Assembly (NCBI GenBank): GCA_021789605.1
Contig: JAJYJI010000008.1
Location: 1 to 39,892 of the forward strand
DNA from: a bacterium
Lineage (GTDB): Bacteria; SZUA-79; Acidulodesulfobacterales; Acidulodesulfobacteraceae
Length of the DNA stretch: 39,892 nt
Reading direction: 5' to 3'
In this document: positions 22,414 through 31,582 of the stretch, piece by piece
Layout: each line of letters starts with the position of its first letter
Position numbering within the stretch: position 1 is the first letter of the stretch
Notes under the pieces: generated by a model
Databases searched by the model: none
What the model saw: the letters and a program-made list of their open reading frames with translations, nothing else
What the model was told of the DNA's origin: nothing
Translations under genes and position numbers: made by a program

Positions 22414-23253
22414 TTATTCCTTTTTATATAACGGCGTTTTACCCAATCCTACCAATTTAAAAGAAGCCGAAACGGAATGCAGGGATTCCGAATGTCCCAG
22501 AAACAGGTATCCGCCGGTTTTTAAACTCTCGTATATATTGGCGATAGCTTTTTTCTTAGATTCGATATCGAAATATATTATAACATTTCTGCAAAGAACT
22601 ACGTCAAAAACATTAAGGCTTTTTACTTCTTCTTTATCCATAAGGTTTACGTTGCGAAAGGACGTCATATTTTTAACGATGTCTTTTACGCCGTACATAT
22701 CGTCGTCCGTTTTATCGAAATATTTATTTAAAACCGCAAGGGGGGCGTTACGCAGGGTATAGCCGCCGTAAACGCCTTTCCTTGCCGAAGTTAAAGCGGA
22801 TTCGCTAATATCCGAGCCCACTATTTCAAAATTTATATCCGATTTGGGGAAATTTTCTTTTATTAAAATACATAGCGTATAAGGCTCTTCACCGGTGGAA
22901 CACGCCGCGCTCCATATTCTAATTTTTCTGTACGCGCTTCCGGCCGTCTGGACGACCTGCTTTAAGATGTCCGTAAATACGTCGAGCTGAGGCATATCTC
23001 TGAAAAAGCTCGTTTCGTTGGTGGTAACGCTGTTTAACAGCTCTTTTATCTCGAGCTTTTTTTCAGGCGCATATCTAAGATAGTTGTAATAATCTTCGAA
23101 ATTTGGCAGGCTTAGGACGGAAAGCCTTTTGGAAAGTCTTGTTTCCAGCAGGTATTTTTTCTGTTCGCCGAAATATATGCCCGATATTTGATAAATCATA
23201 TCTTTTAATTTATTGAATATTTCGTCAGTCAAATTTATATTGGCGTATTCCAT
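22414..23253 (-). CDS. cheR: chemoreceptor methyltransferase CheR
   Basis: This encodes 279 residues. The N-terminal helical domain (IYQISGIYFGEQKKYLLETR, LSKRL) is followed by the SAM-binding domain: NETSFFRDMPQLDVF, IWSAACSTGEEPYTL, FEIVGSDISESAL, NVNLMDKEE and VVLCRNVIIYFD, ending LGHSESLHSVSASF. All CheR motifs are complete. It methylates chemoreceptor glutamates in opposition to CheB. The gene is 31 bases downstream of the HEAT-repeat gene and is separated from cheB by the two cheY genes and cheA. It has no TPR extension or pentapeptide-binding insertion that I can recognise. Confidence 0.96.
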   Translation of the reverse strand: MEYANINLTDEIFNKLKDMIYQISGIYFGEQKKYLLETRLSKRLSVLSLPNFEDYYNYLRYAPEKKLEIKELLNSVTTNETSFFRDMPQLDVFTDILKQVVQTAGSAYRKIRIWSAACSTGEEPYTLCILIKENFPKSDINFEIVGSDISESALTSARKGVYGGYTLRNAPLAVLNKYFDKTDDDMYGVKDIVKNMTSFRNVNLMDKEEVKSLNVFDVVLCRNVIIYFDIESKKKAIANIYESLKTGGYLFLGHSESLHSVSASFKLVGLGKTPLYKKE

Positions 23254-23284
23254 TTATCGATAGATTATAGGCTGTAGGAACCCA

Positions 23285-25330
23285 TTAAAATTTAGTTTTT
23301 ATTAATTCCAATGAAAAATCCCTTAAATCTTTGTCTTTAGACAAACTAAATTTTTTTATAATCGGCTCTGCTTTTTCTTTATCTATGCTTCGCAATGCCC
23401 TGAGAAGTCCGATTTTCACCATTTTGCTTTTTTCTTTCCCCAGAACGGAAACAAGCTCGCCGAAACATTCCCTGCCTCCAGATTTTTGAATAAGCTCTAT
23501 TATCTTATACCTGAATATGTCCGAAAGCCCTCTTGAACGGATTAAGCCGAAAAAAAGCAGGTGGTTTTTCTCTCCGGACATAAGAAGAGATTCCAAATAA
23601 TTTAATTTGGTTTCTTCGTCTTCTTCTTCTAGCAAAAAAGACAAAGCCTCTTTATGCCTGATTAAATCGAAATTTTTAACGGCTTTTGCCAGCAGCCTTT
23701 TTAAGGCGACGGATTTAACCCTCTTAAAATTAAGTAGCGTCGAATATAAATACGCGGTTTCTTCGTCCGTCATGTCCAGCTTTTTATAGCCTAGGACGCG
23801 CAAGGAATACGCCGCGGCTTTAATGTTTTTTGACGACAGGTTCCCGATAAAAAAATAAAGGAGTTTTTTATTATGCTTGGCCCCACCTAAAATACCGGAT
23901 AAAGATTCTATATAAGCGTCTATAACGTCCGGATAATTTTCGCTAAGAAGGCGGCCGAATATTTTTTCTGCGTAAAGCGAGCCGGAGCCGAGGCGCCCCA
24001 ATAAAATTACGGAAGCTTTCCTCACGTCTCCGTTGCTTTCTTCTATGTAGCGGCTCATGACGATTTTTGCCAGCCCCTGTTCGTAAGGCGCGGCCGACAG
24101 CCGTTCGGAGTATTTCAAGAGAGACAGTTTTATTTCGATGAAAAATTTTTTATCTCCGTAATAATCCAAGAGTTTTATTATGTTTTTAGGTGAAATTTCC
24201 GATAAAACGTCGATAAGCATGCCAATTTTATTATTTTCGGAAGACGGTTTTAGGGATTCTATATAATCGGTTATATATTTAGGCCTCGCAATTTTTTTCA
24301 GGATATTTTTTATATAGCCGTATTGGTATTCGTCTATATTGTCGTTTTTTTGATAGTAGTCGAATATAAAATTAAATATCTTCCTGGATTTTTTATGGTT
24401 AGAAAGGGAAAAATAACATAGAATAGAATCGGCGGCGTCTTTTTCCTCGTAATCCGATAAAGAATATATGCTTATTTTTAAGTTCATCTTGGATATTTTA
24501 AAATATAATTTTTCCTTATCGCCGCTTATATTTCCTGAGCCGCTCTTCTTGCCGCAATCATTTTCGCCGCATATTTTATAAAGGCTTTTGAGCAAATAAA
24601 TTTTATCCAGCTTAAATTTAGTGTTTTTATTAAAAAGGTAGAGCAGAAAATCTATCGCTTCTTCTCCGCCTATTTTAGAAAGAGATTCTATGACGATGTT
24701 CTTAACGACCCTGTCGCCTGTATTCAACAGCATTTCTTTTAATTTGGGAATCGCGCTTTTCAACTTTAATTCGCCGATTGAAAAAACTGCGGCGGATAAA
24801 ACGAAAAAACTGTCGTTAAGGGCTTTAACGAGGATTTTGCCAAGTTTTAATTTTAATATTCCGATAGATTCCAAGGCGTTTGCCCTGGTTATTTCGTCGC
24901 CGCTGCAGGAAAGAAGGATTAAAACTTTTTTGGGGTAATCTTTCGGAGTGAAATTGCCGTATCTAATAATTTCCGCAACGACCCTGTCGTATTTTCCGTT
25001 GTTCTTGCCGGCGTAACCGGCGAGAAAATTGCCGTCTTTCATCGCTATCCGCTTCAGGGTATCGAAAGAATTCGACCTGGATTTTATGCTGAACGAAGAG
25101 GAAACGGCGGTATCCATAAGCTTTTTAATCAACTGCTTTTTTCCGGAACGTATGCCGACGATGGCGTTCTGGGCGGATTCGACTATGCCGGGGCTGTCGG
25201 AATCCAATAGGCCGGTAAGCATTTTTTTATCGCCCAAAGTTCCCGCTTCGGCAATTTTTTTTATTTCCTCCATAGCGGTTTCTAAATCGTCGGAAAATAT
25301 AAAATCTTTTTGATTTTTTGTTTTATTCAT
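23285..25330 (-). CDS. large HEAT-repeat protein in the chemotaxis operon
   Basis: This encodes 681 residues, all-helical, with no signal peptide or membrane segment. Repeats of the HEAT type are visible, for example AAVFSIGELKLKSAIPKLKE and IVIESLSKIGGEEAIDFLLY (about 180-235), SVILLGRLGSGSLYAEKIFG near the middle, and LGKEKSKMVKIGLLRALRSI near the end. Such solenoids bind proteins. HEAT-repeat genes occur beside che genes in some deltaproteobacteria, but their partner is not established. Translation is coupled to fliA upstream (8-base overlap, 25323-25330), and cheR follows after 31 bases. It is Lys- and Ser-rich with long charged stretches. Fold is fairly secure; function unknown. Confidence 0.75.
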   Translation of the reverse strand: MNKTKNQKDFIFSDDLETAMEEIKKIAEAGTLGDKKMLTGLLDSDSPGIVESAQNAIVGIRSGKKQLIKKLMDTAVSSSFSIKSRSNSFDTLKRIAMKDGNFLAGYAGKNNGKYDRVVAEIIRYGNFTPKDYPKKVLILLSCSGDEITRANALESIGILKLKLGKILVKALNDSFFVLSAAVFSIGELKLKSAIPKLKEMLLNTGDRVVKNIVIESLSKIGGEEAIDFLLYLFNKNTKFKLDKIYLLKSLYKICGENDCGKKSGSGNISGDKEKLYFKISKMNLKISIYSLSDYEEKDAADSILCYFSLSNHKKSRKIFNFIFDYYQKNDNIDEYQYGYIKNILKKIARPKYITDYIESLKPSSENNKIGMLIDVLSEISPKNIIKLLDYYGDKKFFIEIKLSLLKYSERLSAAPYEQGLAKIVMSRYIEESNGDVRKASVILLGRLGSGSLYAEKIFGRLLSENYPDVIDAYIESLSGILGGAKHNKKLLYFFIGNLSSKNIKAAAYSLRVLGYKKLDMTDEETAYLYSTLLNFKRVKSVALKRLLAKAVKNFDLIRHKEALSFLLEEEDEETKLNYLESLLMSGEKNHLLFFGLIRSRGLSDIFRYKIIELIQKSGGRECFGELVSVLGKEKSKMVKIGLLRALRSIDKEKAEPIIKKFSLSKDKDLRDFSLELIKTKF

Positions 25331-26033
25331 AAGATTTTAATTTTGCCCTTAACTTTAATATAGATTTAGAGTGAATCTGGCAGATTCTCGACTCGGTTAA
25401 ATTTAATATGCCTCCGATTTCTTTAAGCGTGAGCTCATCATAATAATACATCATCAGAACGTTCTTTTCAATATCTTCGAGCATATCTATATATTTTTTT
25501 AAAATATTTTTTTTCTCTTCCATAAGAAGGCTGTCGATTATAGGCGCGTCTTTGCTTTCTATGGCGTCTAAAGATTCCGGGCGGGTTTTGTCTAAAAACA
25601 TAAAGTCTTTATCGTTAAGAAAAGATGCTCCCCTTATCTTGTAAAGCATTCCGTTAAATTCTTCGACGCTTACGTCCAATTCCCCGGATACTTCCTCGTC
25701 GGAAGGCATTCTGCCCAACTTTTGTTCCAATTTTGCATAAATTTTTTCTATCATTCCCGACATTTCGCGGACGTTTCTGGGCATATAGTCAAGTTTCCTT
25801 ACGTTGTCCAATATCGCCCCTTTTATTCTTGTAACGGCGTAAAATTTAAAGTTTTCGTTTTTCGACGGGTCAAACTTAGCCGCCGCGTCTATCAATCCGA
25901 ATATGCCGAATTCTACGATATCGTCCCTGTTAATAATGCCGTTAAATTTGACCATCATAAAATTTGCGACCTTGTTGACGAGGTTGTAATTTTCTTCTAT
26001 TAATTTTTTGGATTTCTGGTCTATTTTTTCCAT
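25323..26033 (-). CDS. fliA: flagellar sigma-28 factor FliA
   Basis: This encodes 236 residues, the usual FliA length. Region 2 has INRDDIVEFGIFGLIDAAAK and FKFYAVTRIKGAILDNVRKL. Region 3 follows YMPRNVREM (with LGRMPSDEEVSGELDVSVEE). Region 4 ends in VLMMYYYDELTLKEIGGILN and ESRICQIHSKSILKLRAKL, a helix-turn-helix. FliA directs late flagellar and chemotaxis genes and is held by FlgM (8112-8402). The gene lies after flhG (114-base AT-rich spacer) and overlaps the HEAT-repeat gene by 8 bases, so it is made with the che genes. The region-4 glutamate/arginine contact string is intact. Confidence 0.96.
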   Translation of the reverse strand: MEKIDQKSKKLIEENYNLVNKVANFMMVKFNGIINRDDIVEFGIFGLIDAAAKFDPSKNENFKFYAVTRIKGAILDNVRKLDYMPRNVREMSGMIEKIYAKLEQKLGRMPSDEEVSGELDVSVEEFNGMLYKIRGASFLNDKDFMFLDKTRPESLDAIESKDAPIIDSLLMEEKKNILKKYIDMLEDIEKNVLMMYYYDELTLKEIGGILNLTESRICQIHSKSILKLRAKLKSYE

Positions 26034-26147
26034 ATATGCCGGTTCACGTCAATAAATCGAACGGATTAAATAAATTAAATAAACGATAAGTTAAATAAAA
26101 GCCCTAAATATATTATATAAAATTATAAAAAATAAAAAACGGAAAAA

Positions 26148-26996
26148 TTAAAACGACATCAACAGCTTATTGAGAAAAAATTGGATATTGCCGTTGGATA
26201 TTTTACTGTCCTTTTGCGACAATATATTATACGCCATTTTTTTGAAACACTCGGACGATTTAGAATCCGGAAAAATACTCGACGCCGGTTTTTGCATGAT
26301 TACCGAGCGCGATATATTGTCGTCGTTTAACACATGCCCGATATAATTTAAATTTACTTTAAGAAATTTATCCGAAACGAGGCTTAAGTGTTTATAAACT
26401 TCTTTGGCTTCTTTTTCGCTTCTTACGTTGTTTATAAGGATGGAAAAATATTTCTCGCTGTATTTGGTGCTCAAAACTTTTATCAGCGCATAGGCGTCGG
26501 TAATAGAAGTGGGTTCCGGAGTAACGACGACGTATATTTCGCTTGCGGCAAGGTTAAAATACAGCACGTTTGACGATATTCCGGCTCCGGTATCGATTAA
26601 AAGAATATCCGCCGGCCTGCCGGAACCGTCCATGTCTCCGGCAAATTCGTCGAACCTCGACATAAGCGTAATTTTCTGCGATTCCGAAAGGTTAGACAGT
26701 TCCGATATGCCCGAAGATGCAGGAAGAACCATAATTCCGTTGGAATCCGTCATTATAATGTCCCTTAGCTGTTTATCTCCGTAAATTACCTGCGATATAT
26801 TGTATTTGGGAATCATTCCCATTATAACGGAAACGTTGCCGAGGCTTAAATCGGCATCCATTATTATTACTTTTTTGCCCATGGACGCGAAGCAGTATGC
26901 CAGATTGCAGACTATATTGGTCTTGCCGACCCCGCCTTTGCCGCTTGTAACCGAAATAATTTTGGTATAAACATTTTCGTTTTTCTGTCTTTTCAT
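26148..26996 (-). CDS. flhG: flagellar number regulator FlhG (MinD-like ATPase)
   Basis: This encodes 282 residues from ATG 26996, which has GAGG 8 bases upstream. A TTG at 27098 that overlaps the flhF stop as TTGA would add 34 residues and is the alternative. The deviant Walker A is TSGKGGVGKTNIVCNLAY (residues about 17-34), followed by VIIMDADLSLGNVSVIMG and Walker B ILLIDTGAGISSNVLYF, then VVTPEPTSITDAYALIKVLS. These are FlhG/FleN features. FlhG limits flagellar number and stimulates the FlhF GTPase through an N-terminal DQAxxLR motif. That motif is not evident; the upstream TTG frame offers only NQVTKEAAK, a poor match. It sits in the standard flhA-flhF-flhG-fliA order. Confidence 0.92.
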   Translation of the reverse strand: MKRQKNENVYTKIISVTSGKGGVGKTNIVCNLAYCFASMGKKVIIMDADLSLGNVSVIMGMIPKYNISQVIYGDKQLRDIIMTDSNGIMVLPASSGISELSNLSESQKITLMSRFDEFAGDMDGSGRPADILLIDTGAGISSNVLYFNLAASEIYVVVTPEPTSITDAYALIKVLSTKYSEKYFSILINNVRSEKEAKEVYKHLSLVSDKFLKVNLNYIGHVLNDDNISRSVIMQKPASSIFPDSKSSECFKKMAYNILSQKDSKISNGNIQFFLNKLLMSF

Positions 26997-27094
26997 TTTT
27001 GCCGCCTCTTTGGTTACTTGGTTGCTTTTTAAATTCAATGAAACTATTAACGCCGTTTTTGGCAACGCCGGCTCTTTGGTTGCCCGGCCGCTTT

Positions 27095-28285
27095 TCAAAA
27101 CTGAATTATTTTAGGGAAAAATAAAGAAAAAATATTCTGCGCGTCAGCCTCCTCGATATCTTCGGGAACGTTTTCCCCCGCCGTAATAAAGTCTATCGAC
27201 GAATCCGCCGTCAAAAGCAAACCGGCAAGATTGCCGATGCCGCGCGACTCGTCCGTTTTCGTAATAATAATTCCGTTAGCTCCGGCTTTGTTTCTGAAAG
27301 ATTCGTACGCCCTGAGCGCTTCCGGCTGTTTAAGATATGCGGGCAATAAAAGTTCCACGTTTATTTTGCCCTTAAACTGAACGAAAAATTTTGCGAGATT
27401 GTTTAACTGGAAAAGGTTGTTATGGTTAACGGCGAAAGTGTCTATTATTATGACGTCGGACTGCGAACCTGAAATAAAAGCCTTTAATCCGGATTCGTCT
27501 TTTACCGGAACAAAATCTATTTTGAGCTTGCCGGCATAATTTTTCAATGTTTCGTATCCGCCTTTTTTTAAAAAATCTATAGAGCAGACGGAAACATGCA
27601 TATTTTTTTCGAATATAAATTTATTCATAAGCTTGGCCGCCGTAGCGGTTTTTCCGGTGCCGCTGTTTCCGACGAGCGCAATGACTATTCTATTTTCGAA
27701 CCAGCGGTTTAGCTTTTTCTTTTCTACTTTCTTTTCGATTATTTTTTTAAAAAATTTTTTAAAATACTCTATTTTTTCTTCCTGCTTAAAATTTGAAAGT
27801 TTCAGGTCTTTAAAAAATATTTCGATTAATTTAGATGAAATTTTTCTATCGAACGATATGCCGTCCAGATACATAAGCAAATCGTTATCTCCCGCCCCGC
27901 GTCCGGTTTTTTCGTTCTTCAGCAAGTTTAAATCGAATTTAATTCCGTTCATTAAATCCCTTATTTCTTCAAACTTTGAATTTACGGTATAAATAACCTT
28001 TTCTTCGACGATGCTGTCAAGATTATCCTTTAGATATTTAACGTCGTCGTATATAGGCCCCAGCATGTCCTGTCCAAAACCGCGGCTTTCTTTCGGAGGC
28101 GCGGCGTCTTCGTCTTTATAATCGACGGCCGCTACGACTTCCAGAAAAGGCTTTCCGAAAAATCCCAGGTCGTTTGAACCGCTTACCTGCCTCGTCGAAA
28201 TAATGACGGCGTCCTCTCCGAGGTCTTTTTTAATAAGCTCTATGGCGTCGCGTATATCTAATACTTCGTATCTTTTAATCTGCAT
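27095..28285 (-). CDS. flhF: SRP-type GTPase FlhF, with altered GTPase motifs
   Basis: This encodes 396 residues. The N-terminal B region starts MQIKRYEVLDIRDAIELIKK with LGEDAVIISTRQV, as in FlhF. A helical N domain precedes the G domain with P-loop GNSGTGKT at 206-213. Other motifs are unusual. The G2 region reads SIDFLKKGGYETLKNYA, lacking the usual Arg of DTYRIGA. G3 is DTFAVNHNN (282-290) instead of DTAGR. G4 is TKTDES. The closing loop ITAGENVPEDIEEAD is normal. FlhF places the flagellum, usually at the pole. The loss of the DTAGR Gly-Arg suggests weak or altered GTP hydrolysis. It overlaps flhA by 11 bases. Confidence 0.9.
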   Translation of the reverse strand: MQIKRYEVLDIRDAIELIKKDLGEDAVIISTRQVSGSNDLGFFGKPFLEVVAAVDYKDEDAAPPKESRGFGQDMLGPIYDDVKYLKDNLDSIVEEKVIYTVNSKFEEIRDLMNGIKFDLNLLKNEKTGRGAGDNDLLMYLDGISFDRKISSKLIEIFFKDLKLSNFKQEEKIEYFKKFFKKIIEKKVEKKKLNRWFENRIVIALVGNSGTGKTATAAKLMNKFIFEKNMHVSVCSIDFLKKGGYETLKNYAGKLKIDFVPVKDESGLKAFISGSQSDVIIIDTFAVNHNNLFQLNNLAKFFVQFKGKINVELLLPAYLKQPEALRAYESFRNKAGANGIIITKTDESRGIGNLAGLLLTADSSIDFITAGENVPEDIEEADAQNIFSLFFPKIIQF

Positions 28286-30380
28286 AGATTTCTATAATTC
28301 CGGCCGGTTTTATTTTTATATTAGGAGAAAGTTCTCCGGTAGAAACCACCTGTATTCCGGGGGCTATTTCGTTTAAGATATTTTTAAAAAAAAGCCTTAT
28401 TCGCGGAGACGTCAGTATTACGGGAGACAAGCCCGCATCGACGGATTTCTTTAACCCTTCTTTTACCGCCGAAATTATTTTATTGTAATAGGAAGGGTCC
28501 ATGCCGGAATATCCCGCCCCCTGTTCTTTTGTTCTGCTGTATTCGTTGAGTATGGCCGATTCGAGATTTTTGCCGAGAGTAAGCGGCCTTACGGTGTTGT
28601 CCTGCCCGATTATCGTTTTGGTTATCGTCCTTTTAAGCGCTCCCCGGACATATTCGGTCAGGACCGCGGGGTCTTTGACGTTCGGTCCGTAATTATGAAG
28701 GGCTTCCACGATGGTAAGCATATCTTTTATGGGAACCCCTTCCGAAAGCAAGTTTTCGAGGACGTTCTGCACCGCGCTAAGGGAAAGGACTCCCGGAATA
28801 AGGTCGTCTATTATCTTGGGATATTTAGCCGAAAGCATGTCGAGAAGTTTTTGGACGTCCTGCCTCGTAAGAAGTTCCGAGGCGTTGTTCCTGATTATTT
28901 CTACTATATGAGTCGCTATTACGGCGGGTATCTCCACCACCGTCCATCCCGCCATCTGCGCTTTTTGCTTTAATCCTTCGTCGACCCACAAAGCGGGGAG
29001 ATTAAAAGCGGGCTCTTTCGTAACGATGCCGGGTATATTTTCGCTGACGTTTCCGGGATTCATCGCGAGAAGCTTGTTGGGCATTATTTCGTATCTGGCG
29101 ACCTCTATGCCTTTAATTAAAAAAATGTATTCGTTCGGTTTCAGATTTAAATTGTCTTTTATGTGGATAGGCGGAACTATGATTCCCAAGTCGGCCGCCA
29201 GCTGTTTCCTTATTCCTTTAATTCTCTCTAAAAGCTCTCCGTTTCTGGATGCGTCTACGTAAGATATGAGGTTGTAGCCTACTTCAAGTTCAAGAATGTC
29301 TATCTGCATTGCGCTTTCTATAATTTGCGCTTCCGGAACCTCTTTTTTCTCCGTCGCGGCTTTTTTCTCCGTCGCGGCTTTTTTGTTTTTGGTTTCCCTC
29401 GAGATAAGATAGGCTATTAAACCGGCGATTCCGGCAAGAAGGATAAACGGCCAATGGGGAAGTCCGGGTATGACGCCGAAAAAAAACAGAATGCCGGCGG
29501 CGGTATAGAGAGCTCTGGGATTTGAAAGAAACTGATACGAAAAATCCTTGGAAAGGTCGCTTTCGCGGGTCGCCCTCGTCATTATAATGCCTGCCGCAGT
29601 GGAAACTACTAGGGCGGGAATTTGCGCCACAAGCCCTCCTCCTACGGTAAGAAGGGTATAATCGGAAGCGGCGCGCAGAATCGATAAATTATGCTGGAAT
29701 ACCCCTATCAGAAGACCGCCTATAATATTTACGATAATAATTATTATAGTCGCTACGACGTCTCCCCTGACAAATTTGCTGGCGCCGTCCATAGAGCCGT
29801 AAAAGTCCACCTCTTTCGTTAAATCCAGCCTTTTCTTTCTTGCTTCCTGTTCCGTTATAAAGCCCGAATTAAGCTCGGCGTCGATGGACATCTGCTTTCC
29901 GGGCAGGGCGTCCAAGGTAAATCTTGCGGATACTTCGGCTACTCTGGTTGCGCCTTTGGTAATAACTAAAAAATTTATCACGATAAAAATTATAAATATG
30001 ACTATTCCCACCGCAAAATTTCCGCCGACGACGAATTGTCCGAACGATTCTATGACGACGCCGGCGGCATCGGGACCCTTGTATCCGTAAAGCAGTATGA
30101 GCCTCGTAGCCGCAATTTCGAGAGACAGCCTGAAGAGCGTCGCAACCAAAAGAATGGTGGGAAATATAGAAAATTCAAGCGGCCTTAAAACGTAAATGGA
30201 AATCAATAAAATTATTATGCCGAAAGCTATGGAAAGAGTAAGAAATATATCGAGCATCCATGTCGTTATCGGTATTATCATAAGGCCGATAACCATCACG
30301 AAAAGCAGGGCGAGCAGAACGTCCGAATTCTTTAAAAATATGTTTCGGGAAAAAATTCCCGCTTCTACTTTTTCCGCCAT
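28275..30380 (-). CDS. flhA: flagellar export-gate protein FlhA
   Basis: This encodes 701 residues. Eight or so membrane segments fill the first ~330 residues. The conserved FHIPEP-type features include RPLEFSIFPTILLVATLFRL, ATRVAEVSARFTLDALPGKQ, MSIDAELNSGFI and the loop LTKEVDFYGSMDGASKFVRG. The cytoplasmic domain (about 350-701) docks chaperone-substrate complexes such as FlgN-FlgK; it includes LEVGYNLISYVDASRNGELL and IPAVIATHIVEIIRNNASEL. A Lys/Glu/Ala linker at about 335-350 contains two copies of AATEKK. Its ATG shares one base with the flhB stop (TAATG), and it overlaps flhF by 11 bases. FlhA is the largest export-gate subunit. Confidence 0.97.
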   Translation of the reverse strand: MAEKVEAGIFSRNIFLKNSDVLLALLFVMVIGLMIIPITTWMLDIFLTLSIAFGIIILLISIYVLRPLEFSIFPTILLVATLFRLSLEIAATRLILLYGYKGPDAAGVVIESFGQFVVGGNFAVGIVIFIIFIVINFLVITKGATRVAEVSARFTLDALPGKQMSIDAELNSGFITEQEARKKRLDLTKEVDFYGSMDGASKFVRGDVVATIIIIIVNIIGGLLIGVFQHNLSILRAASDYTLLTVGGGLVAQIPALVVSTAAGIIMTRATRESDLSKDFSYQFLSNPRALYTAAGILFFFGVIPGLPHWPFILLAGIAGLIAYLISRETKNKKAATEKKAATEKKEVPEAQIIESAMQIDILELEVGYNLISYVDASRNGELLERIKGIRKQLAADLGIIVPPIHIKDNLNLKPNEYIFLIKGIEVARYEIMPNKLLAMNPGNVSENIPGIVTKEPAFNLPALWVDEGLKQKAQMAGWTVVEIPAVIATHIVEIIRNNASELLTRQDVQKLLDMLSAKYPKIIDDLIPGVLSLSAVQNVLENLLSEGVPIKDMLTIVEALHNYGPNVKDPAVLTEYVRGALKRTITKTIIGQDNTVRPLTLGKNLESAILNEYSRTKEQGAGYSGMDPSYYNKIISAVKEGLKKSVDAGLSPVILTSPRIRLFFKNILNEIAPGIQVVSTGELSPNIKIKPAGIIEIYAD
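29343..29378. repeat. 18-base tandem repeat in the flhA linker
   Basis: Two perfect adjacent copies of TTTTTTCTCCGTCGCGGC lie in the segment coding for the linker between the membrane and cytoplasmic domains of FlhA. They give two copies of the six-residue unit AATEKK; the frame is kept. Confidence 0.9.
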
Positions 30381-31465
30381 TATTTAATAAAACTCCATAT
30401 TTGTTTAAATTTTTCGTTCGTCGAATATAAATGTGCTAATATTTCCGCAACGGCTTTATAGAGAGACGCGGGGATAGCCTGCCCCGGTTCGCACGTTTCA
30501 TAAAGCGTCCTGGCGACGTATTTATTTTCTACCGTCGGAATATCGTTTTCGCGCGCGATTCTTTTTATAAGGAACGCCAGATTGTCCGCTCCCTTTGCAA
30601 GCATTACCGGAGCGTTGCGTTCTTTGCCGTCGTACCTTAACGCTACCGCAAAATGAGTGGGGTTCGTAATAACGACGTGCGCTTTTTTTACCTCTCTTAG
30701 AATCCTCCTTCTGGCTATTTCCCTCTGCATTTTTCTGATTTTGCCTTTTACCTTCTGGTCTCCTTCGAACTGCTTGGCTTCGTCTTTGACTTCCTGCTTG
30801 GTCATCATAAGTCCTTTATTATACTGATATCTCTGGATAAAAAAATCGGTTATCGAAAGAACGACCATAGCGAGTATAATATTAAGGAAAAGCTTATAGA
30901 TAAGCTTGACGGTAAAAGCGACGTCGAACGAAGGAGTCATATACTGCAAAACCAATATTTTTTTTAAAAAAGGCTTGCATGTTAGATAAGCTATCGCGGT
31001 TAAAAAGAAAAATTTAAAGATAGACTTGGCTAATTCGTTTACGGAATGAAACGAAAAAAATCTTTTAAGCCCGGATAAGGGGTTTATCCTCGTAATATCG
31101 GGAATAAGCGGTTCGAAAGTCAACAGCAGTCCGACCTGCGCGAGATTGGAAACTAAGGACGCGAAAAAGACGATTATCAAGAACGGGAGGGATGCGGAAA
31201 CAATGGTGTAAATAAGGCCGTCTATAATCTTTACGCATGTCGTATAATTTAAATCAGGATTTGAAAAATCGGATAAAAAATAGACCAGCTCCGACGATAA
31301 AACGTTGCCGAGCCGGGCAATATTAAAATATAGATAAATTATGACGGCGACAAATAGGAAAGAGGTCGTAACCTCCCTCGATTTCATAACCTGGCCCCTT
31401 TTTCTGGCATCCGCTATTCTTTTAGGGGAGGCCGGTTCGGTTTTGTCGGATTTATCTTCGGGCAT
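30380..31465 (-). CDS. flhB: flagellar export switch protein FlhB
   Basis: This encodes 361 residues. It begins with the usual charged leader (SDKTEPASPKRIADARKRGQ) and four membrane segments to about residue 210. Then comes the cytoplasmic domain with MTKQEVKDEAKQFEGD and the autocleavage site N268-P269-T270-H271 (VVITNPTHFAVALRYD), within one residue of the E. coli position. The C-terminal piece (APVMLAKGADNLAFLIKRIA) is complete and extends to FKQIWSFIK. FlhB cleavage and its contact with FliK switch export from rod/hook to filament substrates. It is downstream of fliR (117-base spacer) and joined to flhA by TAATG. A separate FlhB-CC-like gene lies at 14573-14869. Confidence 0.97.
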   Translation of the reverse strand: MPEDKSDKTEPASPKRIADARKRGQVMKSREVTTSFLFVAVIIYLYFNIARLGNVLSSELVYFLSDFSNPDLNYTTCVKIIDGLIYTIVSASLPFLIIVFFASLVSNLAQVGLLLTFEPLIPDITRINPLSGLKRFFSFHSVNELAKSIFKFFFLTAIAYLTCKPFLKKILVLQYMTPSFDVAFTVKLIYKLFLNIILAMVVLSITDFFIQRYQYNKGLMMTKQEVKDEAKQFEGDQKVKGKIRKMQREIARRRILREVKKAHVVITNPTHFAVALRYDGKERNAPVMLAKGADNLAFLIKRIARENDIPTVENKYVARTLYETCEPGQAIPASLYKAVAEILAHLYSTNEKFKQIWSFIK

Positions 31466-31582
31466 AATAAATTAGTTCCGTATTTAAATAGGCATTAAAT
31501 AAATATAATTAAATAAAATATAATAACGATACCTGCAATAATAAATTGAACGATGCGGCCGTTTAGCCATTTTCCGATTAAA

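Noticed and set aside
31554-31569. Sigma-54-like string TGGCTAAACGGCCGCA before flhB
   Set aside because: GG/GC phase is right, but the TT before GC is CC and the A-C of the -24 box is lost; it lies inside a tightly ordered operon.
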